Assembly (NCBI GenBank): GCA_001275005.1
Contig: JWZX01003408.1
Coordinates: 1 to 38,789, forward strand
Length of the DNA: 38,789 nucleotides
DNA from: Chrysochromulina tobinii
Lineage: Eukaryota; Haptophyta; Prymnesiales; Chrysochromulinaceae
Reading direction: 5' to 3'
The position numbers and the translations under genes were made by a program. Below the pieces are notes generated by a model that worked only from the letters and a program-made list of their open reading frames with translations, ran no database searches and was not told the origin of the DNA. Shown here piece after piece: positions 19,673 to 32,800 of the stretch. Each line of letters opens with the position of its first letter. Positions within the stretch are counted from its first letter, which is position 1.

Positions 19673-20382
19673 TCAGCGCCCGCCGGCGCCGCTGTAACTT
19701 TTCCCCATCCTAAGCTGTTCTGTCACTGTCTGTCAAAAAACGGTATATGAGACGAAGAATATTAAGCAAACGAATATATACGGAGTACGTAGAACGTACG
19801 GTACATCTCTATCGTTCCGGACGAGGACGGTTCGACGGAGTGGGAGACTGAGAGCAGCTGCATCGAATTTGCGTCTCAACTCTGCATGTAATTGTAAAAA
19901 TGCACAATGACAATCCACAAATCCCCTGTTCCGACGTGTTTGTTGAGAACATCTTTGACGTTTTAGAGACGGTCGCCATGAGATTGAGAAACACACGCGC
20001 GGCGCGGGGGATCAGGGGTAGACGCGGGGGGCAGCCACTGCGCCGCTCCGCTAGACCGCTACGCGCAGCAACGCTCCCGCGGGCTGGTGCGCGGTGTGCG
20101 TTGCGACCCGCGTTGACGTTAAGTCGACGTAATCGTGAATCGAATAACAGTTGGGTTGTACATTCAAAGTCCACACCCCAGCCACTGGCTCGAGGTCGAG
20201 CACCCCCGGCGACCCCCCGGCACGCGGCAGCTACTCTCGTTGATGTTCTTTGTAAGTTGCATGTTCTCGATCTTGTGATATGAATCCTTGTTGATATGTT
20301 GTATGTTCCTTGTGAGCTCCTTGTGCTCCTGCTGTTGCAACATGATATGTATTGTAGTCATCGACCCATAATGCATAAACCG
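19673..20382. other. Convergent intergenic region with AT-rich patches
   Basis: This lies between the 3' ends of REV1 (plus) and the WW/EF-hand gene (minus), so it holds two 3' UTRs and no promoter is needed. There are AT-rich patches at 19730-19810 and 20230-20370, the latter with repeated TTGTTG/CTTGTG words. I find no supported gene here. Confidence 0.5.
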
Positions 20383-23300
20383 CTAAAAGTCGTAGTTTGG
20401 AGGCGACCACGAACGGCCTTCCATTGTAATGTCCTCGGTCGGAACGTCCTCTTCAATCAGCAAGTCCTGATCATCACGTCGAGAGTTAACATTCGCAGTT
20501 GTGATGGGCGCCTCGGCCTGCAAGGCCCGGAGCTTCTCCTTTGCATCCCAGCTTGCAGCGGCGTTGAGGTAGCGCTGCTTGATGAGATTCAGCTGCGCGT
20601 TTGCCGCTTGAAGTTCCGATCCACGTCCCGTCGTGCGCAGCACCTGCTCCGCGTTGCGCTCGGTGGCCTCGCATTCCTTGCGAAGCTCCTCTAACGCCAA
20701 CTCTTCTTCGCAGAGCACCTTCAGCTCAACCTTCGGCGCCTCCTTAACTGGCGCCTGCGCCGTCACCTGTGCGGCATCCACGCTCTTCTTCTTCTTCTTC
20801 TCGAGTTTTGCTTTGAACTCATCGATTGAGATGCTAAAGGATGTGTCCTCGTCAAAAAAATCAAACAGCTCGTCCATGTCCTGAGGGCTTTTCAGATTTC
20901 TCAAGAATTCGCTGGGCGTCTTGTGGACCAGGTTGATGAAACGAGTTATGGCTTCCTTGAACTCCGGCTTGGAGAGTGTGCCGTTGCTATTCTTGTCCCA
21001 GACCTTGAATTTGGAGACCACCAAATCGCCATTCTGACGCATCAATTTTAGCATCTGTGTGAAGCCTTCAGACCTCTCGCCGCCATGCTGTGCCCTGGCC
21101 TGTGCCCTCTCCGCCGTATGATAGCCGCCGCCGTACGCACGCCCTGGCTTCGGATCTCTCCCGATCGTATGCCCAGGCCCCGACCCTGGACCCGCCTCTT
21201 CCACCGTAGCTTGCTCGACGCCATGCTCGTTGAGTCGGTGAGGAGGGGGACTGGTGGGACTTTTCCGCGAGGGACTCTTCTGCCTGACGCGACGCAACCT
21301 CTTGTCAAGCTCAGAGAAAACGAGCTCTCCATTGCCAAGCCCAGAGCTATCTTGGTCCAATGCCTCGAACAAATCTTCCATGGCTTTGGTCGACAGCTCA
21401 AAGCCCATGGCGGGGAGTGCGACGAAAAACTCCTTCTTACTCACCTTTCCGTCGTTGTTGTAGTCCCAGCACTTGAAGAGCTCACGCGTGTCCGCACGCT
21501 CGCCCTTGGCCGCTTTGAAGTCGATCCAATCTATCATCTGCAAAGTACCGGGAATCGCAATCACCAGGTGTCAGCTATAGAGCGACGCCGCATGTGCACA
21601 GGAGGAGGCGAGGCGCCCCCAGTAGCGCTCGTATGTCACTGGGTTTACACTGGGTTCGACTCAAAATCTGTGCTCACATTTTCCATTGCATTCAGCTCGG
21701 GCTTGAATTTCCAGATTGCTCTCTTCTTCGCCTCTTTGGCAGCTTCAGCCTCCGCTTCTGCCTTGGCGTTTGCTGCGGCCGCTTCAGCTGCGGCAACCGC
21801 AGATGCCGCAGCAGCTTGAGCAGCAGCTTGAGCCGCGGCTTCCAATCGGGCCTTCTCCTGCACTTCGAACGCCGCCAGCGCTTCCTTCACCGCCTTCTCA
21901 CGAGCCTCCTTCAGCGCACATGCCTTTTCTTGTGCCTCCTTCTGTGCCTCTTTCGCCGTTTTCTTGGACTCTTCCTCGGCTTGTTGGGCTTGGAGTTCTT
22001 CGTCGATTGTTACGTCGATGGTCGGCCGTTCCCACGACACAGCTCCGTCTTCCGACGTAAAGTACCACCGTTTCGACTTCTTGTCATAATTCTCCGTCCA
22101 ACCAATGGGTAGGGCAACCTTTGCTGCTTGCAGCTTCTCGGCCTGCTTCCTGCCTTGCTTCTTTCGCTTCGCTGCGCCGTGCCAAGCTTTCATGAGGCTG
22201 AACAGCCACACCTGCTGCTTCGTCGGCCGCACCCAAGTCGCCTGGTCTGGGGCCGTCTCGTTCACATAGAATGGTTGGCCACTTGCGGGATCGTACATCT
22301 CGTGCCACCCAGCAGGCAAAGGCTCCAATTGTGGGATGGCCGGGGCCAACCCTGAATCCGTCGGCACCTCCCACGTCTGCCGTCCGTCCTCACTTGCGTA
22401 CCAAAAGCGGTTGTACTCTTCGTACCACACAGCTTGCCAGCCCGCCGGCAGCTTCACATGCTGGTGATGCTCCCGCTCAATTGCGGAAAGCTCCCAGTTC
22501 CAGACGTAGTGCTGCCGCTTGACAGGATCTTGGGGTTGCTCGAGCGCGCGCAGTTGGCGCCTGAGCATTCGCACGGACTGCCATGTCGATGCCGCTGGTA
22601 GGATGTGTTGAGCTCCAAATCCCGGGCGTGGCTTCGCCGAAAAGGCAAGAGCCGCCCAGTCCTTGAAGACCGCTTCGAGCCAATATTCCTTGTGGAGCGG
22701 CAGCCGCGAGACCCTCGTGCTGTCCCAGATGGCAAAGCCCACTCCACAGCCGTAAGCTCGATGCGGCTTGGCTAGCCCCAACGGAACGAGGAGCCAGTTG
22801 TAAGAGGAGGACGTCAGCCTGAGAAGCTTCCGTTCGCATGCCTTTAGTGTTGCAGTGCCTTCCTCCGTGACAGCCTCCACTGCCACATACGTGCGGCTGG
22901 CGTATTCTGACGTATGCTGACGAGACCCGTGTGGTGACTCGTGCGGCTGGCGTGGCCTGGTGCGATGCCTCGACACTGCCTCCGTGAGGAGATGAAGCGC
23001 GACATTAAGCTTGGCTGTGGCGGCTTCGAGTGCGACGATCTTTGCGACGATCGCGACCTTCTGCTCAAGGCGCGCACCGAGGGCAGTTGCATCGAAAGCA
23101 GCAGTAGCAGCAGGCACAGCGGCACTTGCGGCACTTGCGGCACTTGCAGCAACAGTGCCGACAGCGGCGCCAGCAATGGCGGCGGCGATTCCCCGTTTTT
23201 CAGCAGCTTTTTCAGCAGCAATTTGTTCATCAGCTTTTTCATGCCCCGTTGTGACCCATTCGGGGACCCATTCCACCGGGCTGTCCTTCACGGCCGTCTT

Positions 23301-26300
23301 CCTTGCCATGGACCGAGTACCCATTAGAGTACCCATGGAGCGCATCACATGCGCCATTCTTCGAGATTTGCGTGCCAGGACGCTGGCCGTCTTGCGCACG
23401 GCGTTCGCCATCCTCACGTGCTGAGGCGGCTGGGTGAGAGAGGCGATTGCCTGCAAGCCCCTGCTACTTGCATCGAGCACCCGAATCGCGGCACGCGCGA
23501 CCGCAAGTGACAGCTCAGACGCATACGCCTCGACCGTTTCAAAGACGTGCCGGAGGTCATCCTTGGAGGCGGTGCACAGGGCGTTATCGGCTTCGAGGGT
23601 GAGTAGCTCGAGTTTGGGCGCGTACGTAGCCTCCGCGGCTTTCATGAAGCTCGGTGTGGCGTACGGTCGACTGTGCTCCATGACATTGAGCAGCTCCTTA
23701 GGCGAGATGCGGTCGATAGAGCAGTCGTATACGGCCGCCTGCAGCTTCGCATTTACGGCGTCAGCTTGCTTCCACTTCTCCGTTAAGTGCTCCATCAGCG
23801 TGAGCGAGGCGCGGCCAGCGTAGCGGCAGAGTACCGCATGCGCCTCATGCACCTCGAAGATGGCCTCCGGAGACATCTCGATCTGAAGCTCGCGATCAGC
23901 CTCGGCCTCGAGCTGCGCCTGCACACTCGCGGCCTCCACCACCACAGATTCACTAGCCTCGTCGCGGTGATCTGCGATGGCCTTGCGGATCCGTTTGACG
24001 TCGCCTTCCTTTGGCCCCTTGAGAGCCTCTATAATTGCACGATCTGCTATGTCGAGCTTATGCAAGCGCTCAAGCGCCCCGCTCACCACCTCCGCGGAGG
24101 CTGTTGACCCATGAGTACCAATAGCAGCATCTAGTGCTGCTCGATCTGCCCGCGGCGCGTCCTGCAAGGCACAGTTCGAAGTAAACTTCTCGAACCACTG
24201 GCGGAGCACTTCCTCCGCGAGGAGCAGCACGCTGGGGCTCGCTGATGGCTGATGCCTCGCAATGATCTCTTGGAGGTCACGCAGAGTGTCCTCGTAGAAT
24301 CGGCGACTGACCACATCTGGATCGCGCTCCATCGCCTCATACAACGACGAGTCGGATGCCTCTAGAGAGCGCAGCCGCTCCGCCACCTCCTTGAGCGCCG
24401 GCTGGGTCGGGCCTTTCCGATGGGCTTCCAAAATGATGGCGAGCTCCGTGGCCTCCTTGACAGGCGCCGCCGCCTTTCGCAGCGCGGCATCGGCAGCAGC
24501 CTCGAGTTGCGCAAGCTTCGCGACTGCGTGCTGCAGCAAAGCCGGGCTTGCTTGCTCGCCGTGTTCTGGGATGGCCTGGCGAAGCAACGAGATGCTTTGG
24601 GCAGGGCATGCCTGTGGCATGCCCGCCTGCTCAAGGGCGGCGTCGGCCACTTGAATGGCAAGTAAACGCTCCTTTGCGTTGTCCAGCATTTCTTTGCTCG
24701 CTGCGGCAGCGTGCATTTTGATGGCAGTGCGCAGCGTCTGCTGATCAGCCGGGGCGGAGCGCAATCCAAAGTCTGCCTCAAGCTTCGCGAGCAGCGAAAC
24801 AGAGATGTCGACGAGCTTACGGCTTGCGGCGAGCAGGTGCTCACGCAATGCTCGTTTGAGTCCATCCACCTCACCCGCTTGAATTGCCACTCGCAGCGCC
24901 GCGTCTGCTGCGTCGAACCTCTCACTCAAGCAAAGCATCTGTGCCATCACATCGTCCGAGGCGCTGTTGCGGTACTTTTCGCAGAGGTGGTGCGCCGTTG
25001 CGGCATCATCCACCTTGCCCATCTCCTCTTTGAGCGCTGCGTCCGCCTCGGCTACTAGACGATGGACAGTTGCCCAAGCGTCCGAAGTCACTCCTGGGCT
25101 AGCTCGATCGCCAACCTGCTCGATGGCCGTGTACAGTGCCTTGACGTCAGCCGCCTCCATCTTGATCAGCAGCCGCGCATCCGCTTGGACGATTGCCTCC
25201 ATCCGGCCACGAGCCTCGGCCAGCACGTCAGCGCTTGCATGGGCCGAATGCTCCGCTAGCACGGCCTGCAGCGCCGCTCGATCATTCGGAGCATCTCGCA
25301 GTGCGCGATTGTCCGCGTCGGATGTCAGCCACTGCAAGAGCGTAACTTCCGCCTGCGCATGTAAGCTTGGGCTCGCGCTCTCCCGCTGTTCCTCCACGGC
25401 GATGCACAGGACTTTGATGGCCTCTGGCGAGTAGCCTGGATTCATGGCTTCAATGAGAGTCGCATCTGCCTCCTCGATGACTTCGAGCCGCTGCTGCACT
25501 TGCTCGAGCAAGCTGGGGGCCGCGCGCCCCCAAAATTCATCCCTTGCCGCCCGCAGCTCCGTCGCATCGACCACGGTGGGGGCCAAAAGGTGTGGCAATA
25601 GGCCGCTCAGATCCTCGTCCGCCTTCCACCGATTGAAGACGAGATCGAGGACCGCGTGGCAGCGGCGTTCGATCAACTTGGGGTTAGGCCAGCGACGCGT
25701 TTCGAGTTTCGAGTGCATACATGTGCACTGCGGTGCCGTCTCCACATCCCAAGAGTCGCCTCCGCACAAGTAGACCTCAAAGGCGCCTAGGCGGCTGCCG
25801 ATGGCGTATGAGCCGACGGAGTCGACTGAAGAGTCGGCTGGAGCGGTGGCCTGCACCAGCACCTCGATACTGTGCTCGCTCGTGTGCGGCGAGACCACCG
25901 AGCCGCTCAAGTCTGCGCGCAGTCGCTCGAGGTAGGCATTATACTTGGCCGTGTCGTGCTCCGGCAGCGACAGTTGGCTCTTTCTCGTCGAGCTCGAGCA
26001 GCAGGTCTCGATGAGCAACAGGACGCGCGCTTGCTTCCCGGAGGACGAGCTTGGCAACTGCTGCTCGTTCAGGATGCGCGATGCACGGTGTGCCATCAAC
26101 TTCTCCAGGCGGCGAGATGCCTGGCCTTCTCTTAGAAAGTGGATTGAGCCCGGCAGCGCGGTGTGCATCGGAGCCTCACGATGGGTGGACAATGCTGGGG
26201 TCTCGTGTAGCGCTCTGGGACGAGGTGCGGGCGGCGCTGAGCGGCCGGCCACAGGCGGTGTTGGCGCCGTGCGGTGAGCAGGTACTCGATGCGATTGTGA

Positions 26301-26555
26301 GGTACCTGGCAATGGCAGTGCCATACGATACGGTGTCGCAAGAGCGCCTGAAGCTCGAGAGGCGATTTCGATTCGTTCAGCTCCCAATGGTGGTGTGAGG
26401 CGTCCATAAAGTGAGTATACGTGTTCGCTGCCGCCGAGCGCTTGCGGCATCGATATGGTACGATATTGGGTGGAGACGGGTGGAGAGACGGCTGGCGACG
26501 GCCGGAGCCGCGACGCTTGGCCCTCCTTGGACGCCTCTAGATGCGGATACCGCAC
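20383..26555 (-). CDS. Giant protein with Rdx-like domain, helical repeats, three WW domains and EF-hands
   Basis: Two exons, 26555-21678 and 21537-20383, joined by a 140-nt GT-AG intron (donor AAT|GTGAGC, acceptor TTTGCAG|ATG) give one frame of 2010 residues. Residues ~176-305 resemble the Rdx (SelW/SelH) thioredoxin-like fold, with a GAFEVYL strand and HSKLETRRWPNPKLI. From ~335 to ~1035 about 15 degenerate repeats of 40-50 residues follow the pattern LxxAIxxHxxxASxxVxxxAxxxLxxLExADAAL, probably helical hairpins. Three WW domains lie at ~1369-1400, 1413-1444 and 1482-1511 (each LPxGW to a later W-x-x-P). A long Ala/Glu/Lys-rich coiled coil leads to two EF-hand pairs (first loop ~1651, DYNNDGKVSKKE). 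It looks like a calcium-sensing scaffold that binds proline-rich ligands. The start is uncertain: 26555 is the longest; Met130 (about 26168) would drop a Pro-rich stretch that may not be coding. I do not recognise a named family. Confidence 0.8.
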
Positions 26556-26875
26556 GGGCGCTGCCAGGCCCGCTGTGTGCTACTTGGAGCTCAAAATAAA
26601 CAGACGGAACTTCTGATCATGAACCGCAAAGAACCTGTTTTAGAATCTGTGCATGCAAATTTACCGAAACGGCCGTTCAATATGGTTGGCACTAAATGAG
26701 AGACTGTCAGTGGACAAGAGATACTATAATTACCGTTTACATTCTAAGGCCAATGCGGACGCGCGCTCGCGCCGTCTTTATTTTCGCCTTCCATGCGGAT
26801 TGTGCGCTTCTTCATGATTGTATATCGTGTATATCAGTGCTCTCGTTATACGGCACACCGTCTCTGGTGTTGGCC
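26556..26875. other. Intergenic region between two giant genes, AT-rich
   Basis: This 320-bp stretch holds the 5' region of the WW/EF-hand gene and the 3' UTR of the SLOG-SLATT gene, both on the minus strand. It is AT-rich between about 26590 and 26700. Nothing else is recognised. Confidence 0.5.
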
Positions 26876-29800
26876 TTAAGCCGCGCCCTCGGCCTCGCCC
26901 TCTTCTTCGCTTCCCATAGCAAAGGCCTGTCCAGGAGTCGAATCGGTCATACCGGTGGTGACAGTAAGTAGAGCTGTCTCGACGGTCTGGACAACCTGTG
27001 TGATGGTCTTGCGTGTGCGCCGCTGGGTACGCGTCATGCCATCCCACGCGTTGATCATGTTATGTATGTTGCGCTGTGCGGAATTGTAAGCCTCCACCTG
27101 CTGGTTGAGGCGCGAAAACTCGATGAACGACTTGGCTACGCTCGCAACTCCGATAGTCAGCGCCACGTAGGGCACGTAGATGGGACCGATGCTAACCAGG
27201 ACGGCGCCCGACGACTGAAAGATGAACGTGAAGATTTCGAGGCATTGCAGCTCAAAGGCGCGCCAGGGTGCCGTGCGCATCATGTAGGTGCAAATCGGAC
27301 GCGCTCTGTACATCATGTAGTCGTCGATTGACATAGCGGTCATCAGATCATCGCGAATCTTGGGAAGCCGTTCGCCGCCGCCATCATCGGAGGCTCGGCC
27401 GCCACCGCCGCCGCCGCCGCCGCCGCTGCCCCCCTCTTCGGCTTCGATGAACGAGGTGTCGAGCCGCTCGGTGCGCCCGCCCGCTACCTGCTCGGGCATC
27501 TCCTCCTCTTTCACCGGCGATCCCGTCATTGCTGAAGATACTTCGGTGACGATACCTCGGAGCCGATCCCCACGGGCCTTGAGATCACGGATGAGCCGCA
27601 TCTCGAGGCTTGTGCGCGTCTCGCTCGATTCCCGCGCCTCCGAAGCCGAATTTCCGTTGGTAGCGCGTTGCTGCTTAACGAACTTGTTCATGCGGCTCGG
27701 CGAGCATAGCAGTGCAGCACCGCGCCCAATAGCAAACACGAACCGGACGGCGGCAATGAGCACAGTGATCACTACGGCGGTAAGCAGGGAGAGCTTATTG
27801 GAAGCTTTGCGTCTGGCATCTCTCAAACGGCTTCCTCTCCTTTCTTCAACAGCGTACGCCTTCCTCTTTACTTCCTCGGCAGTAAGCGCCCACTCGCGCA
27901 CAGTGATGAAGTAGAGCTTGTTGCACACGTGCTGCTGCAGCTGGTTCATGATGCTCCCCTGCCCCTCCTCGTCCGCATCGACGACCAGCTGTGACGGATC
28001 CATTCCATTTGTCTTGTGCGAGGCTGAGGTGCCCTTGCTCATCTCTGAGGTCAAGCTGTGCGAGTAGATCGCCTGAACGCGTTCCACGAAAACTTTGCGA
28101 GCCAGCTTGTTCTTCTCCTTGGCGGGGATGGGCATGGCGAGCCCCTCCTCGCCCTTTTTCTTCTTCGCGTCGGCAGGTCCCTCTTGCGCAGCCTTGAGGG
28201 CCGCCGCGAGTGCGAGGCCATCGTACTCCAACGAGCGCGTGCGGTACTTGTAGATCTCGGAGACGATTTCCATGCTTGCCATACGGGACACAGAGTACTT
28301 TTGGGGCTGCCGCAGACGGGTCGAGATGGTGCCAAGCAGCGCCACCGTGATGGGGAGCCCTTGCATCAAGAAGCTAAGAAACTCGTTGGACTGCAGCGAG
28401 GCGTAACTGGACGTGATGATCGAGAGCAGCACGGTGAATTGCGATAAAAAGTAGAGCACGAACTGCATCGTCCAAGATCGCTTGCAGTACATGCACGAAT
28501 TGTTGAAGAGAATGAGGTGGCGGTTCCACGCAGTAGCCACCACCTTGGTTTCCGCATTGCCCAGGCCGAGCTCCGGTATGCCACCCGCGCCACCCGAGAA
28601 GCACGCAGTGAACAGGTCAAGCAGCGCCTCTGCAGAAAAGCGCATCACGTCCGCGGAGACGATTGACTTGAGCAGAAAGTCGGGCGAGCGTTGCCACGTC
28701 TCGAAGAGCAGCATCACCTCGGGCAGCCCGAAGTTGCGCATCCACGGCTCCTGGTACTCGCCGGACGAGAGGATCAGGTCCATACGCACAAGCTCCTTGT
28801 CGAGCAGGTGGACGTTGTCGAGCGCGTAAGGGCGCGCTGAGGTTGGCAGCTTGTCCTTGCGCTGGTTCGTGGCCACGCGCTGCTTGTATTCGGTGACGAG
28901 CCGCAACACAAAGTCGAGGGGCCATTTGGACTTCATCATCTTGACCGCTTTGACCGCGTGGCTGAAGGCCTGCGTCACGCCGCCCGTCGACTCGAGCAGG
29001 AGTATCGGCGAGCCGGCCTGCACGCAGTCGATAATCTTCTTGTGCACTTCCGTGCTACCATTGAGGTAGATTGTACCGAGGGTGCCAAGGGTGTCGATCA
29101 CACGCTTACCCTTCACCTCAACGTCGTCAAAGACGATGTAGTGCGTCCCGCTCGCAAAGAGCTGCGCGTTGTAGAAGACCTTCCAAATGCGGTCGAGCCG
29201 CGGTCGGCCATCGGGCCGCAGGTCATCCGAGCACTGAAAGTCTGAGAAGATATTCGTCACCAGCCTGCACATGTCCAGGTGTCGGCTGTGGCTGTTAATG
29301 AGCTCGATGGTCCCTGCGAGCTCGGCCTGGGACGCACGCAGCCATGCGAGCCCCGCAGGCGTCACGAGCCGGCGCAGGTCGCACCTGGGGGAGGCGTAGT
29401 CGGTCGAGGTGAGCTTGAACTCGGTGAGGCGCTGCTCCTCCACCTGTACCTTGTCAAGCCCGCGCGGCCGCGGCTTGTACTTCTCCTCCTGATCGACGAG
29501 AAAGCCGCAGTCGATGAGCTGCTGCAACATCACGTTGGCAGTTTCGAGGCGCGCACGCGCGTCCATCACGAGCACGGTTGAGTTGGAGCCGTTGGCACGT
29601 AGTGCGACCTCGAGGAGTAGCTCGGCCGTCGCCGACGGGTTGTGGATGCGGTCGATGACCAGGAATGAGTCCGAATAGTTAGCATAGTCGACTAGGACAG
29701 TGAAGACGTTCTTCAGCCGCTGGAAGAGGATCTTCGACACGAGCGGGATGTCGAGCATCGCAGCATTGTCCTTATCAATGATCGGGTCGGGAGAGTCCCA

Positions 29801-32800
29801 GGGCAGCGGAGGGTCTCTGCCGCGGTTCGGCGCGGGCTGTTTAGGGATCATCTCGTCGGTGGGGACGGGCTCCTTGTCGAGGTAGCGGTCTTTGGTGGCC
29901 ACCCACAGCTCCATGATCTCCTCCTCCTCGAGATCTCGTGGCCAGATCCACGCTTGCGCAATGAGGCCCGCGCCTCGGGTCGTCGTGACCAGCCGGCGGA
30001 TCTGGACGGTGCTTGCGAACTCGGTGCGCACGTTTGTCACCACCTCGCCGCTCTCGGGATCCGCGTTGCGCGCCGTACTGGGTGCCCCTGTCAGGTCGCG
30101 AGACGAGTAGCCGATGCGATAGTTGGAGAAGCTCCCGTCGTTCGTGACGACGAGCAAGCACCACCTGTCGCCGGCTTCGCGTGGGTCGAATTCCGTGGCG
30201 CGGAACTCGCCGTCGACGATCGCGCCAAGGCGGTGGTTTCGTATGAGCGCGGGCATGTTGCGCAAGTCACCAAATAAGAGCAGCTGATCGGCGATCGTCT
30301 CGACGTGGTGCCATTTGATCCAGTAAGCGAAGGTGTACCGCAAGGTGTCTTTCATTGTCCTCGGCAATCTGTGAAGCGCTTCCGAAAAGAACCCGAGTTT
30401 AGCGGCCACCAACTTCTTCTGTTTCGAGGTGAGGGGTAGATCACCATGCCTGCTCTCCTTGCGGCTGCGCTGCTTCTTGCCCTTGGGCTTCTCGAGCTGC
30501 TGCTCCGCGAGCTGCTGATGTTCCGTGTCAGGGTCGGCCTCCGAGGGCGCAACTGAGGGTGCATGCGAGGGCCGGTTGGACGGCGACTGCGACGGCGACG
30601 GCGGACTGCTGCTTTGGGGCGGCGGCTTGGGCTCGTCGCCCGCGTCGGCGGGCTCGAGCTGTACTCTGGCGTCCTCGGGCGGGCTGGGCGGCGGGCTGGC
30701 GGGTCCGCTGCTTGAGGCAGGCCCTCCCGAGTCGGACATGGCAAGTCGGTCGATCAGCTGTGTTGAACGAGCCGTGCTTGCTAAGTCAGGCGGTAGTGGC
30801 GGCGGCTCCTTGTACTGCGGCGAGATCGCGCCAGCACCGAGCCTGTCAGGCAACAGAGCAGCAGGCGCGCGCAGGCTCTGGGGGCGCGGCGACAACCGCG
30901 CAAACTCGACGGGAGACCTCGCCGCCTCCGAACGTGCCCAGTCTCCGGCGACTTCGTACGGAGGCGGCTGGAGCATGGGCGAGGGTGCAGCCGACAGCGG
31001 CAGTGTCATCCCTCCTGCACCCACTGGCGGTGGAATAATCGCTGGTGGCATCATGGACTGCATCATCGGCGGCAGCTGCGTCATCGGCGACGGCTGCATC
31101 ATCGGCGGCGGCTGCATCATCGGCGACGGCTGTATCATCGGCGGCGGCTGCATCATCATCGGCGGCTGCATCATCGGCGACGGCTGCATCATCGGCGGCG
31201 GCTGCATCATCATCGGCGGCTGCATCATCATCGGCGGCGGCATCCTCGGTGGCGGAATCATCGGTCGCTGCGTGGACCCGTCGTACAAACCGGGCGGCAT
31301 CCACGCGGTGTTGCGAGGCAAGTAGGAGTCCGCCGGTATCGGTGCTCTTGCCGCGTCGGTGCCTGGCGTGCTCGTCGCTGGCGCCTTCGATAAGAAGTCT
31401 CCGTGTACCACAGGCACCATGCCCTCCCCCGGCACCAAAATCCGCAGCTCCCGCAAGGACCCGGCCATCATGCCCGATAAGTCGTCGCCCTTATCCTCGT
31501 CATCCATCTCGTCCATGTCAGGTGAGGACACGCCTTTAACTACGTTGCTCGGCGTCGCTGCTTCCTTAGAAACCCCATTTGTGGCTCGGACTCGAGCAAC
31601 GCTTGAGGGGGGTGCTTTGGGTGGCGGCTCGGGCGGATTGATCGCGACGCGAAACATCAGCGTGCCGAGAGCAACCTGCGGCTCGTCCACGTCCATCTCC
31701 TCCGCCTCCTCCACCTCCTCCTCAGAGCTCGCCTCTTCTTTCGCATCGTCGATCCTCGCAGACAGTTGCGTTTTGAACGAAGGCATCACGCGGGGGCTGG
31801 GGTAGCCAAAGCTCATACGCCGGCTGCCGCGAGGATTCGATACCATCGACTGTCGAGTGTTCTCTCGACTCGGCTTGACGAGCTTGCGCGGCACAGGCTC
31901 GGGCTCAGGCTCCTTCTCGGCTCCCATCAGTTCGACCTCGCCCTGTACAGAGAACGAGCCGTGGCTGTCCGCAGTGCCATCGCGCACCAGTTCCTTGAGC
32001 GACACCTTGAACTCGCCGAGTAAGCCCCTTAGCTGACCGCCCTCGCCGCGCATCTCGCTCCCATTCTTGGCAGCGAGGCAGAGCTTGACTCTCACTTGAG
32101 AGCGTTGCGGGTCTTGGTCCTCGAGGATATCGTTGAGCTCGGCGCGCTCGAACGGGCGCCCATCGGTGATAAAGCGCCGGTCGATCGACTGGGCCGAGCG
32201 CCCCTTGAACTTGACGAAGCCAGCCTTCATTGGGAATACCTCCGAGGTGTGCTCGGGTGGATTGTCACCCGGGATGAAGGACTTGAGCAGGACGAGGGCG
32301 TCGCCTTGACTCGCGGACGGCATGAACGCGGCAAGACGCGCGAGGCCGAGCTTGTTGAGGCGCGCGTTAACAATCTCGAGGCGCACCTCACCCTTGGAAA
32401 GCACTGCAGAGGAAAGAGCGTGCTTCTTGCGCTCCTCTAGATCGAGAATCTGCTTACCCATCCTCCCCCAGCGCTTGATGTCCTTGGGGCGAGTCACGCC
32501 GACGAGGAAGCGCGAGCCGCCGGCGAGGAGCGACGACATCATCGGGTTGTTCTCGATGAGCACGGCCGACTGAGACTTCATGCCGCCAAACCATACATCG
32601 TAGTTCTCGCGCAGATTTCCTACAAACTGCGTCTGCGGGGGCATGACGCCGAGAGGCGTGACAGCGGCCGCCACATTCAGATTCCAGAAGAAGATGCCGT
32701 CACGCCCCTTGACGGCTGACTGCTTGCAGAGCGGCTGGTGCGTGACCGCGTCCATTATCCACTCGTTGTTCACTCGGTCCTCCCGGCCGATGAGATCGGC

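Noticed and set aside
19900-20283. Open frame on the plus strand in the convergent gap
   Set aside because: Low-complexity and Arg-rich with no domain pattern; it lies in two 3' UTRs and reads like chance.
31045-31539. Ser/Ala-rich and Gly/Ile-rich frames on the plus strand
   Set aside because: These are shadows of the period-3 Pro/Met repeat of the minus-strand gene; every frame stays open for that reason.
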